From Phoebastria nigripes (taxonomy: Eukaryota; Chordata; Aves; Procellariiformes; Diomedeidae), in assembly GCA_035582835.1 (NCBI GenBank), contig JAYKAV010002508.1, positions 495,051-559,050 on the forward strand: 64,000 bases of DNA, given 5' to 3'. The notes under the pieces are model-generated. The model ran no database searches. It saw nothing but the letters and a program-made list of their open reading frames with translations, and was not told the origin of the DNA. Of this stretch, positions 1 through 18,316 are shown one piece after another; the first letter of the stretch is position 1, and each line of letters starts with the position of its first letter. The translations under genes and the position numbers were made by a program.

Positions 1-89
1 ATCTTGTATTCAGAATTTGAGTCAGCATGGAGGAGGCACATTAAAGGTGTGCTTTAAAAGTACACAGAATACGCTTTATTCAGTATGAT

Positions 90-795
90 TGTGGTATGTT
101 AGCCTTGGCCAGCAGCCAGATGCCCACCCAGCTGCTCACTCCCCCTCCTCAACAGGCCAGCGGGAGAAAATAGGATGAAAAGCTTATGGGGTGAGATAAA
201 GACAGGGAGATTGCTTACCAGTTACTGTCATGGGCCAAACAGACTCGACTTGGGAAAAATTAATTTAATTTTCTGTCAATTAAAATATATTTGAATAGTG
301 TGAAATAAAGACAAAAAGAATAAAATAACACTTTTCCCAGGCTCAACTTCAGTCCTTCACTCCTGACTCCTCTACCCCCTCTTCCTGAGCAGTGCAGGGG
401 GATGGGGAACAGCGGGTTACGGGGTCAGTCCATAACAGCTCCCCTCTGCTGCTCCTTCCTCTTCACACTGTTCCCTAGCTCCAGCATGGGCTCTCCATGA
501 GCCACAGGGGAATCTCTGCTCGGTTGCCTGGAGCACCTTCTCCTGCTCTCACCTTGGTGCTCACAGGGCTGTTTCTCACACTTTTTTCCTCACTCCTCTC
601 TACCTGTGTGGCGTTTTTGCCCTTCCTTAAATGTGTTTTCCCGGAGGCGCCACCGTCTTGTCTGAGGGGCTCAGCTGTGCCCTGTGGTGGGTCCATTGGA
701 GCTGGCTGTGCCTGGCATGGGGCAGCCCGGACCTCTCCACATAGGCTGCCCCTGCAGCCCCCCCCATAAGTGCCTGGGCACCGGCACCCAACGCA
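90..795 (-). mobile_element. Solo LTR, same family as 31303-32438 (reverse orientation)
   Basis: About 700 bp inside an NDUFA9 intron align in reverse orientation with the complete LTR at 31303-32438. Shared blocks include the GGGTGAGATAAAGACAGGGA-like segment, the TAATTTAATT segment, the CACCTTGGTGCTCAC block and the CTGCAGGGGC block near the 5' end. On the + strand it runs TGTGG...CGCA and is flanked by ATGAT (85-89) and GTGAT (796-800), a 4-of-5 match to a 5-bp target duplication. It is more diverged than the 31303 copy and about 430 bp shorter. No gag, pol or env sequence is attached, so it is a recombined solo LTR. Confidence 0.7.
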
Positions 796-1077
796 GTGAT
801 GAAAAAATTTTGCAATTTGTGACTTACCCTGTTACCATCGCTGATGTCAGATGATATGTTTTTCTAACTTAATCTCTATTTCAAACAGTACAGAATCTGG
901 AGGGCCAAAATTTGTTTCCCTCTTGTGAGGAAAATGACAAATCTGGCAAATCATTTAGATTGAAGAAAAGAGGCCCTTGGTAGGCTTGGGGGTGGAGGGC
1001 TTTAAAATTTTTGTCTCTTGCTGCAAATACTAAAGTATACCTAACTTACCCATAACATTTGTTGCTTTTTCTTTCAG

Positions 1078-7309
<6,232 letters not shown>

Positions 7310-7545
7310 CAGCTGATAAGGTGGTTACTTAACGCTTCTTAAACTGCCTTTTTATGATCCAGTTTGTTTGGAGAACTGTGTACATACTGAGTAAAATATA
7401 TTAATCATGTAAACTATATTTCACCAGTGTTGTCTTTTCAGTTATGGAAGACTGTCATTGAAATCCAGTTTTTCTCTTTAAAAGGTCATGAAAGCAAATT
7501 ATATATTGTTGCTTAGCTGGTGAGCATTAAAATATTTTGAAGGTT
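7310..7545 (+). terminator. NDUFA9: NDUFA9 3'UTR with candidate poly(A) signal
   Basis: After the stop codon the sequence is AT-rich. A variant poly(A) signal ATTAAA lies at 7526-7531. No perfect AATAAA is seen in the first 300 bases, so the transcript end near 7550 is inferred, not proven. Confidence 0.35.
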
Positions 7546-9233
7546 GGGACTAGAGGGAATGTGTCTTAGCACTAGTCAGTTTCTCCCTTGGCTCTCAAAG
7601 GAAGCATATTGCTGAGCTTTAGTAAGTGCTCAAGTGATTTGAAGAATGTTGCAGTTCAGGACTATGTCACCTAGAACATGTCCTTTCCAATAGGGATTGC
7701 TGGTACTGCCACCTATTCAGATTGAGGTCTCAGATAAAGCCCCATTTTTAAGTTCTTGACTCTTCTGAGCTTTGTTTTCTGCCCTGAGCACAACTATTGC
7801 AGAAAATGCTAACCAAAATGGCACAAGCTGTTTGTAAGGTCAAGGAGTGTCAATCAGACATGTAAACAAGTTACTATCTGATCTCTTGTGATAATTATGT
7901 ATGCTGTGGCTCATAGATATGAGGAAATGTGTCATTTCTTCCATTTTTACATGAGAAAGCCTAATTATTTTTAGATGCTCAAAGCCTTTATGTGCTGGGA
8001 CATCATTTTTCTTTTGGTAAGAGAGATAAGCTTTGCTTCAGGATTAAATATTTTCAATCATTTTAAGATCAAAGACAGATCCCTGCCTGAATTTGATCAA
8101 GAACTGTGCTTTCTGTTTCCATATCCAAAGAGTTGCTGGAGGCTTTTGGTTGAATTTTGGCAGGGACATTGTTTGCTAGGGTGCAGCTTAGAGCTGAGTA
8201 AGTCTGTGCACAGAACTGAGAGCAGAGATCTAGATCTTCTATATGCAGTGCAGTGTTCCGATGGCTTCAAGATGCGAAAGAAGACATTTCTTGCATCAAA
8301 GAGTGAGTTGCTAGTTCTGGGAGTAGGACAAATCACACTAGCTAGGATGAGTTGAGATTGGTGGGGATACTGGTTTTAAACTGGGGCTGAGAGGGGATAA
8401 AATGANTGACAGAACATTTTGTGTTTTCGCCTCCAAGCTTCCTACTACTTGCCTTTGTTGGATGTGAAATCTGAGGGAAGGAACTGGGGCAAGTTGGGCA
8501 AATGGGTATTAAAGGTAGAAGCCTAATGGAGGGGAAATCTGAAGTGGAGAATGGGATGGAATAAGTGATGAAAAAGGAGAGTAGCAAAGAGAGAATAGAC
8601 AGATTGAAAAGAACAAAGAGGTCAAGGTTAGGGAAAGCACAGAAGTCTCTTGGCTCCAGCAATCAGTGTGATTTAGTCAAAGATCAGAATCTCACTATTT
8701 CTGTATTGTTGCCAAACTACTGTGAAACTCCTGGGCAAAGTGTTTCTTAAATTTCAACAGCTTCCACGTAAAACCTACTGCTGCTAATGTTTACTCTGTT
8801 AGGAAGAGGTAGGCTCTTGTGGTAATTCTGAATTTTTTGATCCTGCCTACTATGTATTCAATTTGGCTCTCATGGATGGGGTTTTTTTTTGGTTTTTTGT
8901 TTGGTTTTTTTTTTTTTTTGATAACATAAGTTCACTTGTTTTAAAATAAATCTGCCAATTCAAACATTCAAAAGCTAGGATAAACTGAAGTGCATATTAT
9001 TAATAATTTGGTCCTTAATGTTTTTTTTTCTGACTGCAAACTTTTTTCCATAAGACCCTAGCTGTAAATAAGTAGCCTCATTAGTGCTCATTTAATATGT
9101 GTGGCCCTAATCTTGATTTATTGCATGTTACTCACATCCTGCTGTGAAAACAGTAGTATTTCTGAACTGTTTCACAAATGCACATAAAGTACAGAGATAC
9201 TCAATTATCATGATAGTCCTGCATGGCTAACAA

Positions 9234-9300
9234 GCAGTTTCCATTTTCAGATGGCAAACTGAGGCAGAAGAAACTGTTAAAGGTAATGCTGTAATGTTAG
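9234..9300 (-). repeat. MIR-like ancient SINE fragment
   Basis: The motif CCATTTTCAGATGGCAAACT followed by GAGGCAGAAGAAACTGTTAA matches the reverse complement of the MIR 3' half (CCATTTTACAGATGGGGAAA, GAGGC). It is short and old. Confidence 0.45.
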
Positions 9301-9342
9301 GTGCCAGTTCTGGGAATGCTTAGCATAATGCAGTGATTTCCC

Positions 9343-9361
9343 CCCCCCCCCCCTCCCCCCC
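9343..9361. repeat. Poly(C) tract
   Basis: A nearly pure run of cytosines with a single T at position 9354. Such G/C runs can form quadruplex or i-motif structures and often collapse in assemblies. Confidence 0.9.
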
Positions 9362-11133
9362 ATTCAAAGCACAGCTTTTCCAGTTGCTTCAGTTGCACCA
9401 CAGACCACTCCTACAAGATCTTAATTCAGACAACCATTAGACGGAGAACATGCAGGTGATGAATACCCATTAAAAGTTTGCTTTAAGCAGCCTGCTCCAT
9501 GTCAGATAGGAATACTGGTAAAGCGGAGTATCACACTAGTGCTCAGCTGCAGCAAATTTCATTTTCCACAATACTTTGCCTTACATAGCACTTCTACTTC
9601 CTACCTTGTAGAAACTACAGTGTGATTTCTTATTATTTATCCTTCCAAAGCAATTTCTTTAGGGGTCTTGAAAGTGTTAAAAAAAAAANAAAAAAGTCAC
9701 TTATTTTGTAATACAGTCCAGAGTACAAAATTACTATAATACAGTTTCATTAGTGATTTTTATCCCTACTCACTTACCAATGAGAGGATCTTCCTTCTTA
9801 TCCTATCCCTAGTTTTTCAGCCAATCTGCAATTTGCAAAGTACTGAAGGTCCTTTAAACGTGTGGACTCGAGGCTCGTGCTTAACACCTTTGTGCGGGGT
9901 GTTGCTCAAAGCGGTATGGAGAGGGAAAGAGGGGGCTGCTGTTTTCCACCCTCCCCACAAGAGGTCACTGGTAGAGCAGAAAGCAGCAATGGTCTTCAAG
10001 CGCGCTGGGTGCCTCTGCTTTTTGCAGCCTGTCTCCTGCTCGGGCTTTGCCATTTCTCATCTCTGTTCCTTGCCCGCACGCAGCCAGAAGGCTGTCCAGA
10101 AAAGGGTTTTCGGGTCAGGCCCAAAACTGCACATCGACCAATTTAGGTACAGTGGCATAATAATACATGGCACTGGTACCATCTCTGGCTGAAAGGGAAC
10201 CTGCTTTGGTCCTTTCCCAGCACATAGTCTAATAATCTAATCTAGCCTGCTCTAGAGGGTCTTGTGAGAAAGTAGACCCTTGGCAGCATCTGTTTATGGA
10301 CCAGGTGAATTATTTGCATGACTGTGTGAGTGTGTGTGTGCACTTAGGAGACAGATGGTTAAGGACCAATAAGGGCTGAAGAGTTGGTGATGGCAATCAT
10401 ACTGGCAGTTGTGTTAGATATATGTGTGTATGCNTATATATCTCTCCATGTGTGCATGTACATAAGATACNTATATATACACACCCCACCCTACCTTGGA
10501 CAGTCAGATGGAAAGTATATGCATTTCTCTGGGACTGAGAAGAAAAGANGAAACAGTGCATAGGTGTCACTAAAACATCACTTCTCATTTTTGGCACTCG
10601 GCTAGCCTGAAANGAAAAAGTGACACTTCTGCTCAATGTAGTTAACTTGGCTCATATGCTGCCTTGGGGCACCAGTATATCTTGGCNGATGTGAAGAGAA
10701 ATTGTAAGGAATAGGAGAGTATCGTGAGAGATTGTTCTAATGGTAATGGTCATCTTCATGTAAATTAGAGCACCTCTATATTTTCAGTTCATGTGGGAAA
10801 TATTGATAGCCTTTATCCTTTATTGGGAATGTAACCGCTAGTGTAATTTTTCAGTATGAAAGGAAGTAGGTATGGAGGAAGGAGAAGGAGATAGCAAAAG
10901 CAAAAAACTTAACCCACTTTGCTTTTTGAGGTCCCCATGCAAGTAGGACTGGAGGATACTTGCATTGTAGGAACAGCTTGTGTGGGTGGGAATAGTATCT
11001 GCATCTAAGGGTGGAGAGAAGGATTTGGACCTTATGTTTCTTCAAAGACTGTATGTATCCTAAGCAGTTAGGACTCTGGTTTGGACTTACTGCTAATTAT
11101 GTGCATATTTATGCTGAAAATATGATAACTCTT

Positions 11134-11698
11134 TGTCATGGTTTAACCCTGGCAGCACCTAAACACCACGCAGCNGCTCGCTCACCCCCCCANTCCGGTG
11201 GGATGGGGGAGAGAATCGGGAGAGCATGAGTAGGAAAACTCGCGGGTTGAGATAAAAACAGTTTAATATTTGAAATAAAGCAAAGTAGAACAGTAATAGT
11301 AACAGTGGTAACAACAATAGGATATACAAAACAGGCGATGCACAATCCAACTGCTCACCACTGTTGCTGAACCGACGCGTACCCGAAAAAACGCGTGAGC
11401 CTGTCCCAGAACCCAGAGACCCTCCCCGCCTTAGTTTTTATACTGAGCATGACGTCGCATGGTATGGAATACCCCATTGGCCAGCTGGGTCAACCACCCC
11501 GGCTGTGCTCCCCCCGCCAGCTTCCCATGCACCTGGCAGGGCATGGGAGGCCGAAAAGTGCCCGGTGCAAGCACCACCCAGCAACACCCAAAACATCAAT
11601 GGGCCATCAACGCTCCTATTATACCAAACCCAAAGCACAACACACACCCCCCAGCTACTGGGAAGAAAGTTAACTCTGTCCCAGCCAGAACCAGGACA
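11134..11698 (-). mobile_element. Solo LTR of an avian ERV, copy 1
   Basis: The element runs TGTCATGG...AGGACA on the + strand and is flanked by perfect 5-bp duplications CTCTT (11129-11133 and 11699-11703). Direction is minus: the TATAAAA box lies at 11436-11442 on the minus strand and the polyadenylation/R region lies toward 11270 (reverse of TTTATTTCAAATATTAAACT). The pattern is a well-known family in bird genomes, and 5-bp duplications fit class III (ERVL-like) retroviruses. No internal retroviral genes remain. A second copy is at 44050-44598. Confidence 0.92.
11436..11457 (-). promoter_or_regulatory. LTR core promoter: TATA box and CRE-like site
   Basis: On the minus strand, CGACGTCA (11450-11457), one base off the CREB/ATF site TGACGTCA, lies just upstream of TATAAAA (11436-11442). 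The same pair is kept in the sister LTR, although its TATA has changed to TATAAG. Function is inferred only. Confidence 0.6.
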
Positions 11699-11703
11699 CT
11701 CTT

Positions 11704-13104
11704 AATTTATGCTGTTCATACTGTATCACTCCAAGTTGGAACAGGTGACGTGCATAGAATTAAGCCTTCCTGTCTGTCTGCTGCTTTATTCTTACCTCTT
11801 AGTTTTTCTTTCTTGACTTACTTGGAAAGCCTTAAAACTTTCTTCAGTTGCTTAGAGGGCAGATGGTTAATGACTGAGAAGAGCATTCACACTGGCAGTA
11901 ATTATTCTGTAGTTACCTCTCTCGCCCTGCTGTTTTCTCTTCTTCCTTTCCCCCTGCCTTAAGGGATATGCATGGATATGCATTATATGAAATGAGGAGA
12001 TCAGAGGACTGCTATATTTAAAGGAATTCAAAGTGTTGTAAGAACTCACGAGTAATTAATGATAGCGTTACTGCAGCCTCTTTGAGGTATAGAGGCAGAA
12101 GGTGAAGGACACTGACAAAATGGCAAAGGAAAGCTAGTGGGTGAGCTGAGAATAGAGTGACAGTGTGCTGCTATGGCTTCTTGCTATCCTTTTAATGACT
12201 AGTTGTAGCCTGGGACTCNCTCATCCTGAACACCATTCTTTCTTGAAAAAGCTTACAAAGGTGGTAGCATCAAAATTTTTGTAATAAACAAATGAGACCT
12301 TTTGGAGAAAACTCTGAACGAAGCTAGTTCTGGATTCCTGTGAATCTCTACTTTTGCTTTCCTTTGTGCTTTCTTAGGCCTGTTTTGACACACATTTCTA
12401 TTTTGGCTTGTATACAAATCAGCAACAATAAATCACAGCTGATCTACTTCCAAGATTTTGGAGAGTGGTTTAATGTTAATGGGCAAAGCTTGTTTCATTG
12501 TGTTTTTGTTTGGTTTGGGGGGTGGGTGGGTAAAAACTAGAAAATGGAAATCACCTTTCTCATTGTCACTAGGGAATCTCATGCAGATCCCAGGGATTTT
12601 GTTGTTGGGATTCTGATTTGGAGCAGGGCATAGAGTGGCCAGTTTAAGAAACGTGTAACAACACATGTGCATTGGTTTACCTTCTGTATTGCTACAGTCT
12701 TGATTAGAATTAAATTGGCCAGTAGTCAGAGCTNCTGCTTAGCAAATGCTTTTCTAGGTTTTCCACCTCTTCTGTAACTTTATTTGCCAACATTTATCCT
12801 CTGGGCTGATAAAGCTGATTAAAAAGGCATTAAATATTTTCCTTCAAAGTTTTATGTTTTGTGTGTGTATATGTATATATGATAGGGNTTTTTTTAATTC
12901 TTCAGCTTTCCTGGTGTAGTACAAGAAAGTATGACTTACAAGGAAAAAGGAAGGAGATAAAATAATGGCTTCTGCAGAACAGTTAGGAAAATAGGAATGT
13001 AATTTTTTGGGTCAAGGTTTATCATGGCTGTATTTGTACTCTGTTCATCTTCTTATGCCACTACCTTTTCCTCTACATAGAGGGGGAAAAAAAAAANCAA
13101 CATG
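11704..13104. other. Intergenic, nothing recognised
   Basis: AT-rich sequence with no exon, repeat family or RNA gene that I can support. A short TG/TA stretch lies near 12860-12880. Confidence 0.5.
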
Positions 13105-13711
13105 AGAAATTATGGAATGGTTTGGGTTGGAAGGGACCTTTTAAGATCACCTAGTCCAACCCCCCTGCCATGGGCAGGGACGTCTTTCACTAGATCAGGT
13201 TGCACAAAGCCCTGTCCAACCTGACCTTGAACACTTCCAATGATGGGGCATCCACAGCTTCTCTGGGCAACCTGCTCCAGTGTNTCACTATCTTCATTGT
13301 AACTTTTTTTTTTCTTTATGTCTGATCTAAACCTACCTTCTTTCAGTTTAAAACTGTTGCCCCTTGTCCTGTCACTACAGGCCCTGGCAAAAAGTCTCTC
13401 TCCATCTTTCTTACCAGCCCCCTTTAAATATTGCAAGGCCGCAAATAAGGTCTCCCTGGAGCCTTCTCTTCTCCAGGCTGAACAGCCTCAACTCTATCAG
13501 GCTTTCCTCATAGGAGAGGTGTTCCATCCCTCTGATCGCTTTTGTGGCCCTCCTCTGGACCCGCTATAACAGGTCTATGTCTGTCTTGTACTGGGGACCC
13601 CAGAGCTGGATGCAGTACTCCAGGTGGGGTCTCACCAGAGCAGAGTAGAGGGGGAGAATCACCTCCCTCCACCTGCTAGCCACACTTTTTATGCAGCCAA
13701 GGATACCATAG
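13105..13711 (-). mobile_element. CR1 LINE 3' fragment
   Basis: The 3' end is near 13107 with the tail GGTTTGGGTTGGAAGGGACC, then the usual CR1 order in reverse: the bracket for GRLF...FKLKEGRFRSDI, then the thumb region. It belongs to a different subfamily from the copies at 2390 and 23331, because its tail reads TTTTAAGATCACCTAGTCCA. The 5' end is lost near 13711. Confidence 0.88.
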
Positions 13712-13813
13712 GGTTCTTTATACGATAGGGCTTTTTCTGCAGCCCAGGATACAAAATAGGGAGGTTAACAAAATCTTGTGNGTGGACTATCTCTTTCTAC
13801 GCCAGTTCCAATG

Positions 13814-13926
13814 CACTGTCCTTCCTTGTACTGGAAGGTACAGTGCCCTGGGAGCAGTGCCCCCTAGGAGCCTGAGAAACTGAGCACTGCCCCCTAGGAG
13901 CCTGCCCTGGGCAGTGCTCAGTTTCT
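13814..13926. repeat. Compound inverted and direct repeat (two adjacent hairpins)
   Basis: The first hairpin spans 13814-13845: arms CACTGT-CCTTCC and GGAAGG-ACAGTG with one bulged T. The second has perfect 18-bp arms, 13875-13892 and 13909-13926, around a 16-base loop. The segment CCCCCTAGGAGCCTG is also present twice (13860-13874 and 13890-13904). I see no gene connection. Confidence 0.85.
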
Positions 13927-14098
13927 ACCACGGAGGGTAAGAATTCTTGAGTTTGGCAAAAATGCCACCGGCTTCAGCTAGTATGGGAATCTCGCTCAGT
14001 GTTTCCTTGTTAGCTGTGGAGGGTGCTGAGTGTGCTTGCCAGCAACCCCCAGAAATTCTGCATCTTAAGAAATTGTTTCCCCTCCCTCCTTTCTTCAG

Positions 14099-14129
14099 TG
14101 TATCACAGCAGTATCTGTGCTGTGATACA
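14099..14129. repeat. Short perfect hairpin
   Basis: Twelve-base perfect arms (14099-14110 and 14118-14129, core GTATCACAGCA) surround a 7-base loop. It lies about 170 bp beyond the compound hairpin. Confidence 0.85.
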
Positions 14130-17100
14130 AGACCAGTAAAGGATCATTCTTTGATCCTGAAAGTAAGTGGAACAGTACAGCTCTTGTAGGCATGCTTCTC
14201 TCCTCTCTCCTGTCCACTCCAGTATACCCAAACCATGCAGAAAATGTTCCTATTACCAAAGAAGTATTTTGTTGGTACTTTTAACCAAATATTGAGTATT
14301 TTAAAAATAAATATTTTCAAATACACAGTATTTAAATACGATTGTAGGACACTTGTACTATCAATCAAGGTATTCTTATGCATTTACAGTGCATAGTACA
14401 GTACTTGCCGTGGTTTAACCACAACATGTACAGTACAAGGTGNTCTTTGCTTCCTCCGGTTCTGGTTTTGTTTGNTTTTTTTTTTTATGGCTCTAAAACG
14501 GGCTGTGCAATAATATCAGCATAATATTTCAGCCATGGTCTGAGCAAAGTTTGCAACAAACAGACTTAACCTTGCTGTGTGTCGTGGCATGCAAATCCTG
14601 AACTGCCCTACCTTTTCCTCCTAGCATTTCACACTGTAGTTAATTTGATGGCAGTTGTTCATTTCCTGTTATACTGTTTACTGGACTTCACAATACAATC
14701 TGCTATGTTCTTGCTAGCTTAGTTTTTTCTTTCCCAGGATGAATCTCATTCTGTCATTTTTTTCTAGCCCTGTNTCTGTCCTAAGGTCCTTTATTTTTCA
14801 GTTTCCTGGATTTCCATAAAATTTTGACAAAAGCATAATCTGTATGTTTCATGAAAGTGCTTTTGTCTTCTCTTTGTAAGTGTTCATGAAAAAAGTAAAA
14901 TTGAAATGATTTTTTTAAAAACCAACCAACCTAATGTGATGCTGGGATTCATCTTTTTATTTCTGCTTCCCTGCTCCTCTCCTCTCTCCCCCCTCCCCCC
15001 TCCAAAAAAAAAAAAAAACAACCCCAAAAAAGGTTCTGAAAGTCTAAAAGAAGCAGGATTATCTTAGCACAGGTAAGCACACTTTCTTTTATGCATCAGG
15101 AAAAAAAAAATCAGATTAATTACCATTATTCCTTTCCATTTGAAGGTCAGCTTTTTAGTATGTATGGATCAAACAACCTACTGGCATGTCTAATTTGTGT
15201 ATTCTTGGAGCTGTAAAAAACCTAACCAAAACAAAGTATTCCCTTGCATATTTTTTTCATGATTCTTTTGTATCGTTGATGAAATGTAGGGCATCTGATT
15301 TTTCTGGCTTGGCCAGCATCATTGAGCAGAAGGAGGTGCAGTGTTTTGCGTACAGAGTTACCTCTATGTTATCATGCAAGACCAGTTGAAGGATTGTTCT
15401 TGGGCCTTGGAAGCGTAAGTGAAAAGACATAACTGTTGGTGGCACACTTAGGTCCTCTCTCCCACATGCTGACCAGAACACACTCACCAAGCTCGCGTTA
15501 TTCCTGTGGGGAAAAGCCTCTGGTAAGTCTCACTCTGCAAATTGTGGCAGGTATTCTATGGCAAAGTCCTAGATGGCACAGGCAGGAACACGTGAACAAT
15601 TACAGCATTGGCAATAATTGGGAAATGAATGACCCTGTGCCTTGATGAAGTTTTATTTNCTGGTGTGGTTGTATCCCATGACTTTTCTCTACCATGGACT
15701 TACTGTCTTGGCCAATAGCAAACTTTGACAACAGCAACTTGGTAATTTTGGCAACAGAGGGTTCATGTTCCTTGCTTTAAATTGAGTTTTCTCGTCTCAA
15801 GATTATCCCTGAACCTGGCTATTGCAAACTGACTCTGCTTGGGGAGATGCCCCTCAGCTTCTGGTCCCTGGTCAAAGCAGTCTGTACTATGAAATAGAGA
15901 ACCCAGACCTGTCAAGAGCAGAAACCTGGTGCTGTAATTGGCTTGATTTGTCCAACTGCCTGCAGCTGAGGAGACTTTCAGGTGTGGTCAGGTGTGGCTG
16001 TCGAGAAGGTTGAGAGCAAAGGTGACCACAAGGAGCTACTTACGGAAGCCCTCTTGGTAAGGGAGTCAGATGTGTGGAGAGGAGTCAGCTTGGCTCTCTA
16101 GCAATACCGTGTGGGGAGCTCTCTGAAGCTACTGTCACCTGTTTGCAAGCTATTCCTGGAGCTCCTGTATCCCTTCAGCCAGCAGTGCATGTGGTAAGTC
16201 AGTCTTTTGACTCTTTGCTGTATAAAATANTGGCCATGGGAGTTAAGAATCAGGAAGGTTGTCCACGTTTCCTTGGCCTGGGGTGTTTTGTAAACAGGGG
16301 CTTCAGTGAGCAGCTGAAGGATTCTCACCTAAAGAAATCTAGTTTCTTCTAGATTTGCATCTTGTGTTTGGTTTCTCAGCTGTTTAACAGGGCATCAACA
16401 CTTCATTTTGTTCCTGTTACAGTGTTTGTGATGTCTCTATGCCATTGAATTAACTGGTGTGTAAGGCTTAACCTTACGCTGTAGTCCTCCTGCAAGCGGG
16501 TAAATGGCGGGGTCTCTTCTCTGAAGTTGCCTACTGTCTTTGGCCAACAGAATCGGGACTTGTTAGGGGAAGGGCGGATAAATAGGAACACATACACGTT
16601 CTATAGATAAAATTTTCTTATGAACTCCACCTCAAACAGATACTGCTGTCACTTAAAATAAAGCTGAGGATGCCACTGCATTTGGTGAGGTTCTGAAGGC
16701 TGAGGCCATCCTGGGCAAAGTACCGGATTGTGTTCCAGGAAAGTGTTAAACAGAGCAGTAACTGGGTGTAGTGACAGAACTGAGTGAAAATGAAAACAAA
16801 AGGTGTTTGCCTGTCTCCAATTTTGCTGGCATGATCGTTGCCTGTTTCTTATATGTACACTCCTATGCTTTATAGCCTTAAGTAGGTTTTGGATAGGAAA
16901 GAGAGATGTAGCTGTCAGTTTGTGATAAAATCCAGGTCATCAGTTCAGTTGCCGAGACTTGATTTCACTCACTCTGGTCACTGCAGTTGCTGGCACCACA
17001 GGCATACAGTCCCTCTGACCTGTGATCTCCAGTTGCTGGCACTTAGACCTTCAAGCACACAAACGCACGCAGAATAGAGAGTCCCTCACTGAGGAATGTG

Positions 17101-17394
17101 CTTAGAATGAAGTTTAATAAGAAGACAGAACAGATCAGGTGCAGGGCATGGCCAGACAAGCATACTGACCAGCCAGTCATTCTTCCATGTTTGTTCTTCC
17201 CCAAACCACCTTGTTCCCTTTTTTTTTTTTTTCTGCCTTTAGTTCCTTTCCTAAGCATCTCATAATAAGTCTTGTACAATCCCCAAATGCTCTTCCTAGT
17301 ATCACACAGTTTGTCCCATACCCCTAGGAAGTAACCCACCCGTGACTCGGGCAGCATCTGAACTTCAGGAAACACTTACTGTGAGGGTGACTGT
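14130..17394. other. Intergenic, no gene recognised
   Basis: Several short open frames exist, but none resembles a known protein. Simple tracts include C-rich/A-rich sequence at 14985-15030 and a T14 run near 17219. A short piece at 14406-14425 (CGTGGTTTAACCAC) resembles the first bases of the LTR family at 11134 but is too short to call. Confidence 0.5.
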
Positions 17395-17572
17395 TCACTG
17401 TCCCAAGTTGCCCAGAGAGGTGGGGTAGTCTCCATCCTTGGAGATAATTCAAAAGCTGACTGGACATGGTCCTGGGCAACCAGCTCTAGGTGGCCCTGCT
17501 TGGGCAGGGGGGTTGGACCAGATGACCTCCAGAGGTCCCTTCCAACCTCAAGCACTCTGTGATTCTGTGCAG
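17395..17572 (+). mobile_element. CR1 LINE 3' tail
   Basis: This is the last ~175 bases of a CR1 on the + strand, starting GTTGCCCAGAGAGGTGG and ending with GGTTGGACCAGATGACCTCC, GGTCCCTTCCAACC and CTGTGATTCTGTG. It is heavily 5'-truncated, as most bird CR1 copies are. Confidence 0.9.
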
Positions 17573-17944
17573 GTGGACTTGCCAGGTGAATAGTCACACT
17601 GCCTAGGAGCATTTGCAACACCCCGGTCTTGGGAAGACCTGTAAGGACAAAGAAATGCAAGTGAGTAGCAAGGAGATCCATAGATCCATCTATCCTGCCC
17701 TTTATTGCTTGAGGAAGGATCTCGGTCTTTTTTTTATCCTTCCCTCCTGTCCTTTTTTTTTTTTTTTTTTGCATCAGCATTTAACATAAGAGGGATATTG
17801 GCATATATGACTGATCTGTTCTGCAGTAGTCTTGGTTCTTCACTTTTCACATGAATCAGGCTAAAGTTTGATGTTTTTTACAGAGGGGAAAAAAAAAGGA
17901 TTATACACTAGTGATGTCAATTTGAAGTAATGTTTACAGCAATA

Positions 17945-18300
17945 TGTACCTGGCATAACTGTTAGGGTTTCTGTAGCAGGGGCTGCAGGGCTGCCCTGTG
18001 GTGGAAGAGGCCATGATATACATAAGAAAGAGTGTCAGCCCTTAAGGCAGGAGACACCCAGAGGGGACTGCTGAGGGGGCTGCAGACGTACCCTTGGAAG
18101 GAGACGCTTCTGAAGGGACTGTGGCCGTCTGGGGGGGGGGTCTTTTCCCCCCCAGGGACTGGGACACACGNCGGGGCAGGGACTGCCCTGAGGGACTATG
18201 GCCAGTATGTGACCCATACTGGGACAGCAATGCTGGGAAACGTGAAGAAGCTTGGTATTTTTATGGAAAGGAAAGCTCCGTACGCTAGTGATTGTTAGGA
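17945..18300 (+). mobile_element. Diverged LTR fragment, related to 31303-32438
   Basis: It begins GGCATAACTGTTAGGGTTTC then GCAGGGGCTGCAGGG, like the 5' end of the 31303 LTR (GGGTTTATGTGGCAAGG, GGGGGAGGCTGCAGGG). It then jumps to repeated GGGACT(G/A)-type units that resemble the repeated GTGGGACCCACGCTGGAGCA units of that LTR. Ends and target duplications are not identifiable. Confidence 0.5.
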
Positions 18301-18316
18301 GCACTACTTCAAATTC

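Larger units (their letters stand above)
7550..11128. other. Intergenic, no gene recognised
   Basis: Open frames here (for example 7975-8355 and 9833-10192, + strand) match no family I recognise and show no splice or codon support. The stretch 9800-10150 is more GC-rich than its surroundings but has no recognisable exon. Simple tracts are present: T-rich 8880-8921, C-rich 9343-9361 and a TG/TA-rich stretch around 10320-10480. Confidence 0.5.

Noticed and set aside
7975..8355. A 126-codon open frame between NDUFA9 and GALNT8
   Set aside because: No family resemblance, no splice or promoter context, and average AT-rich composition.
14394..14436. Short LTR-like start (CGTGGTTTAACCAC) between GTACAGTAC direct repeats
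   Set aside because: Only about 20 bases resemble the LTR family; too short to call an insertion or excision scar.
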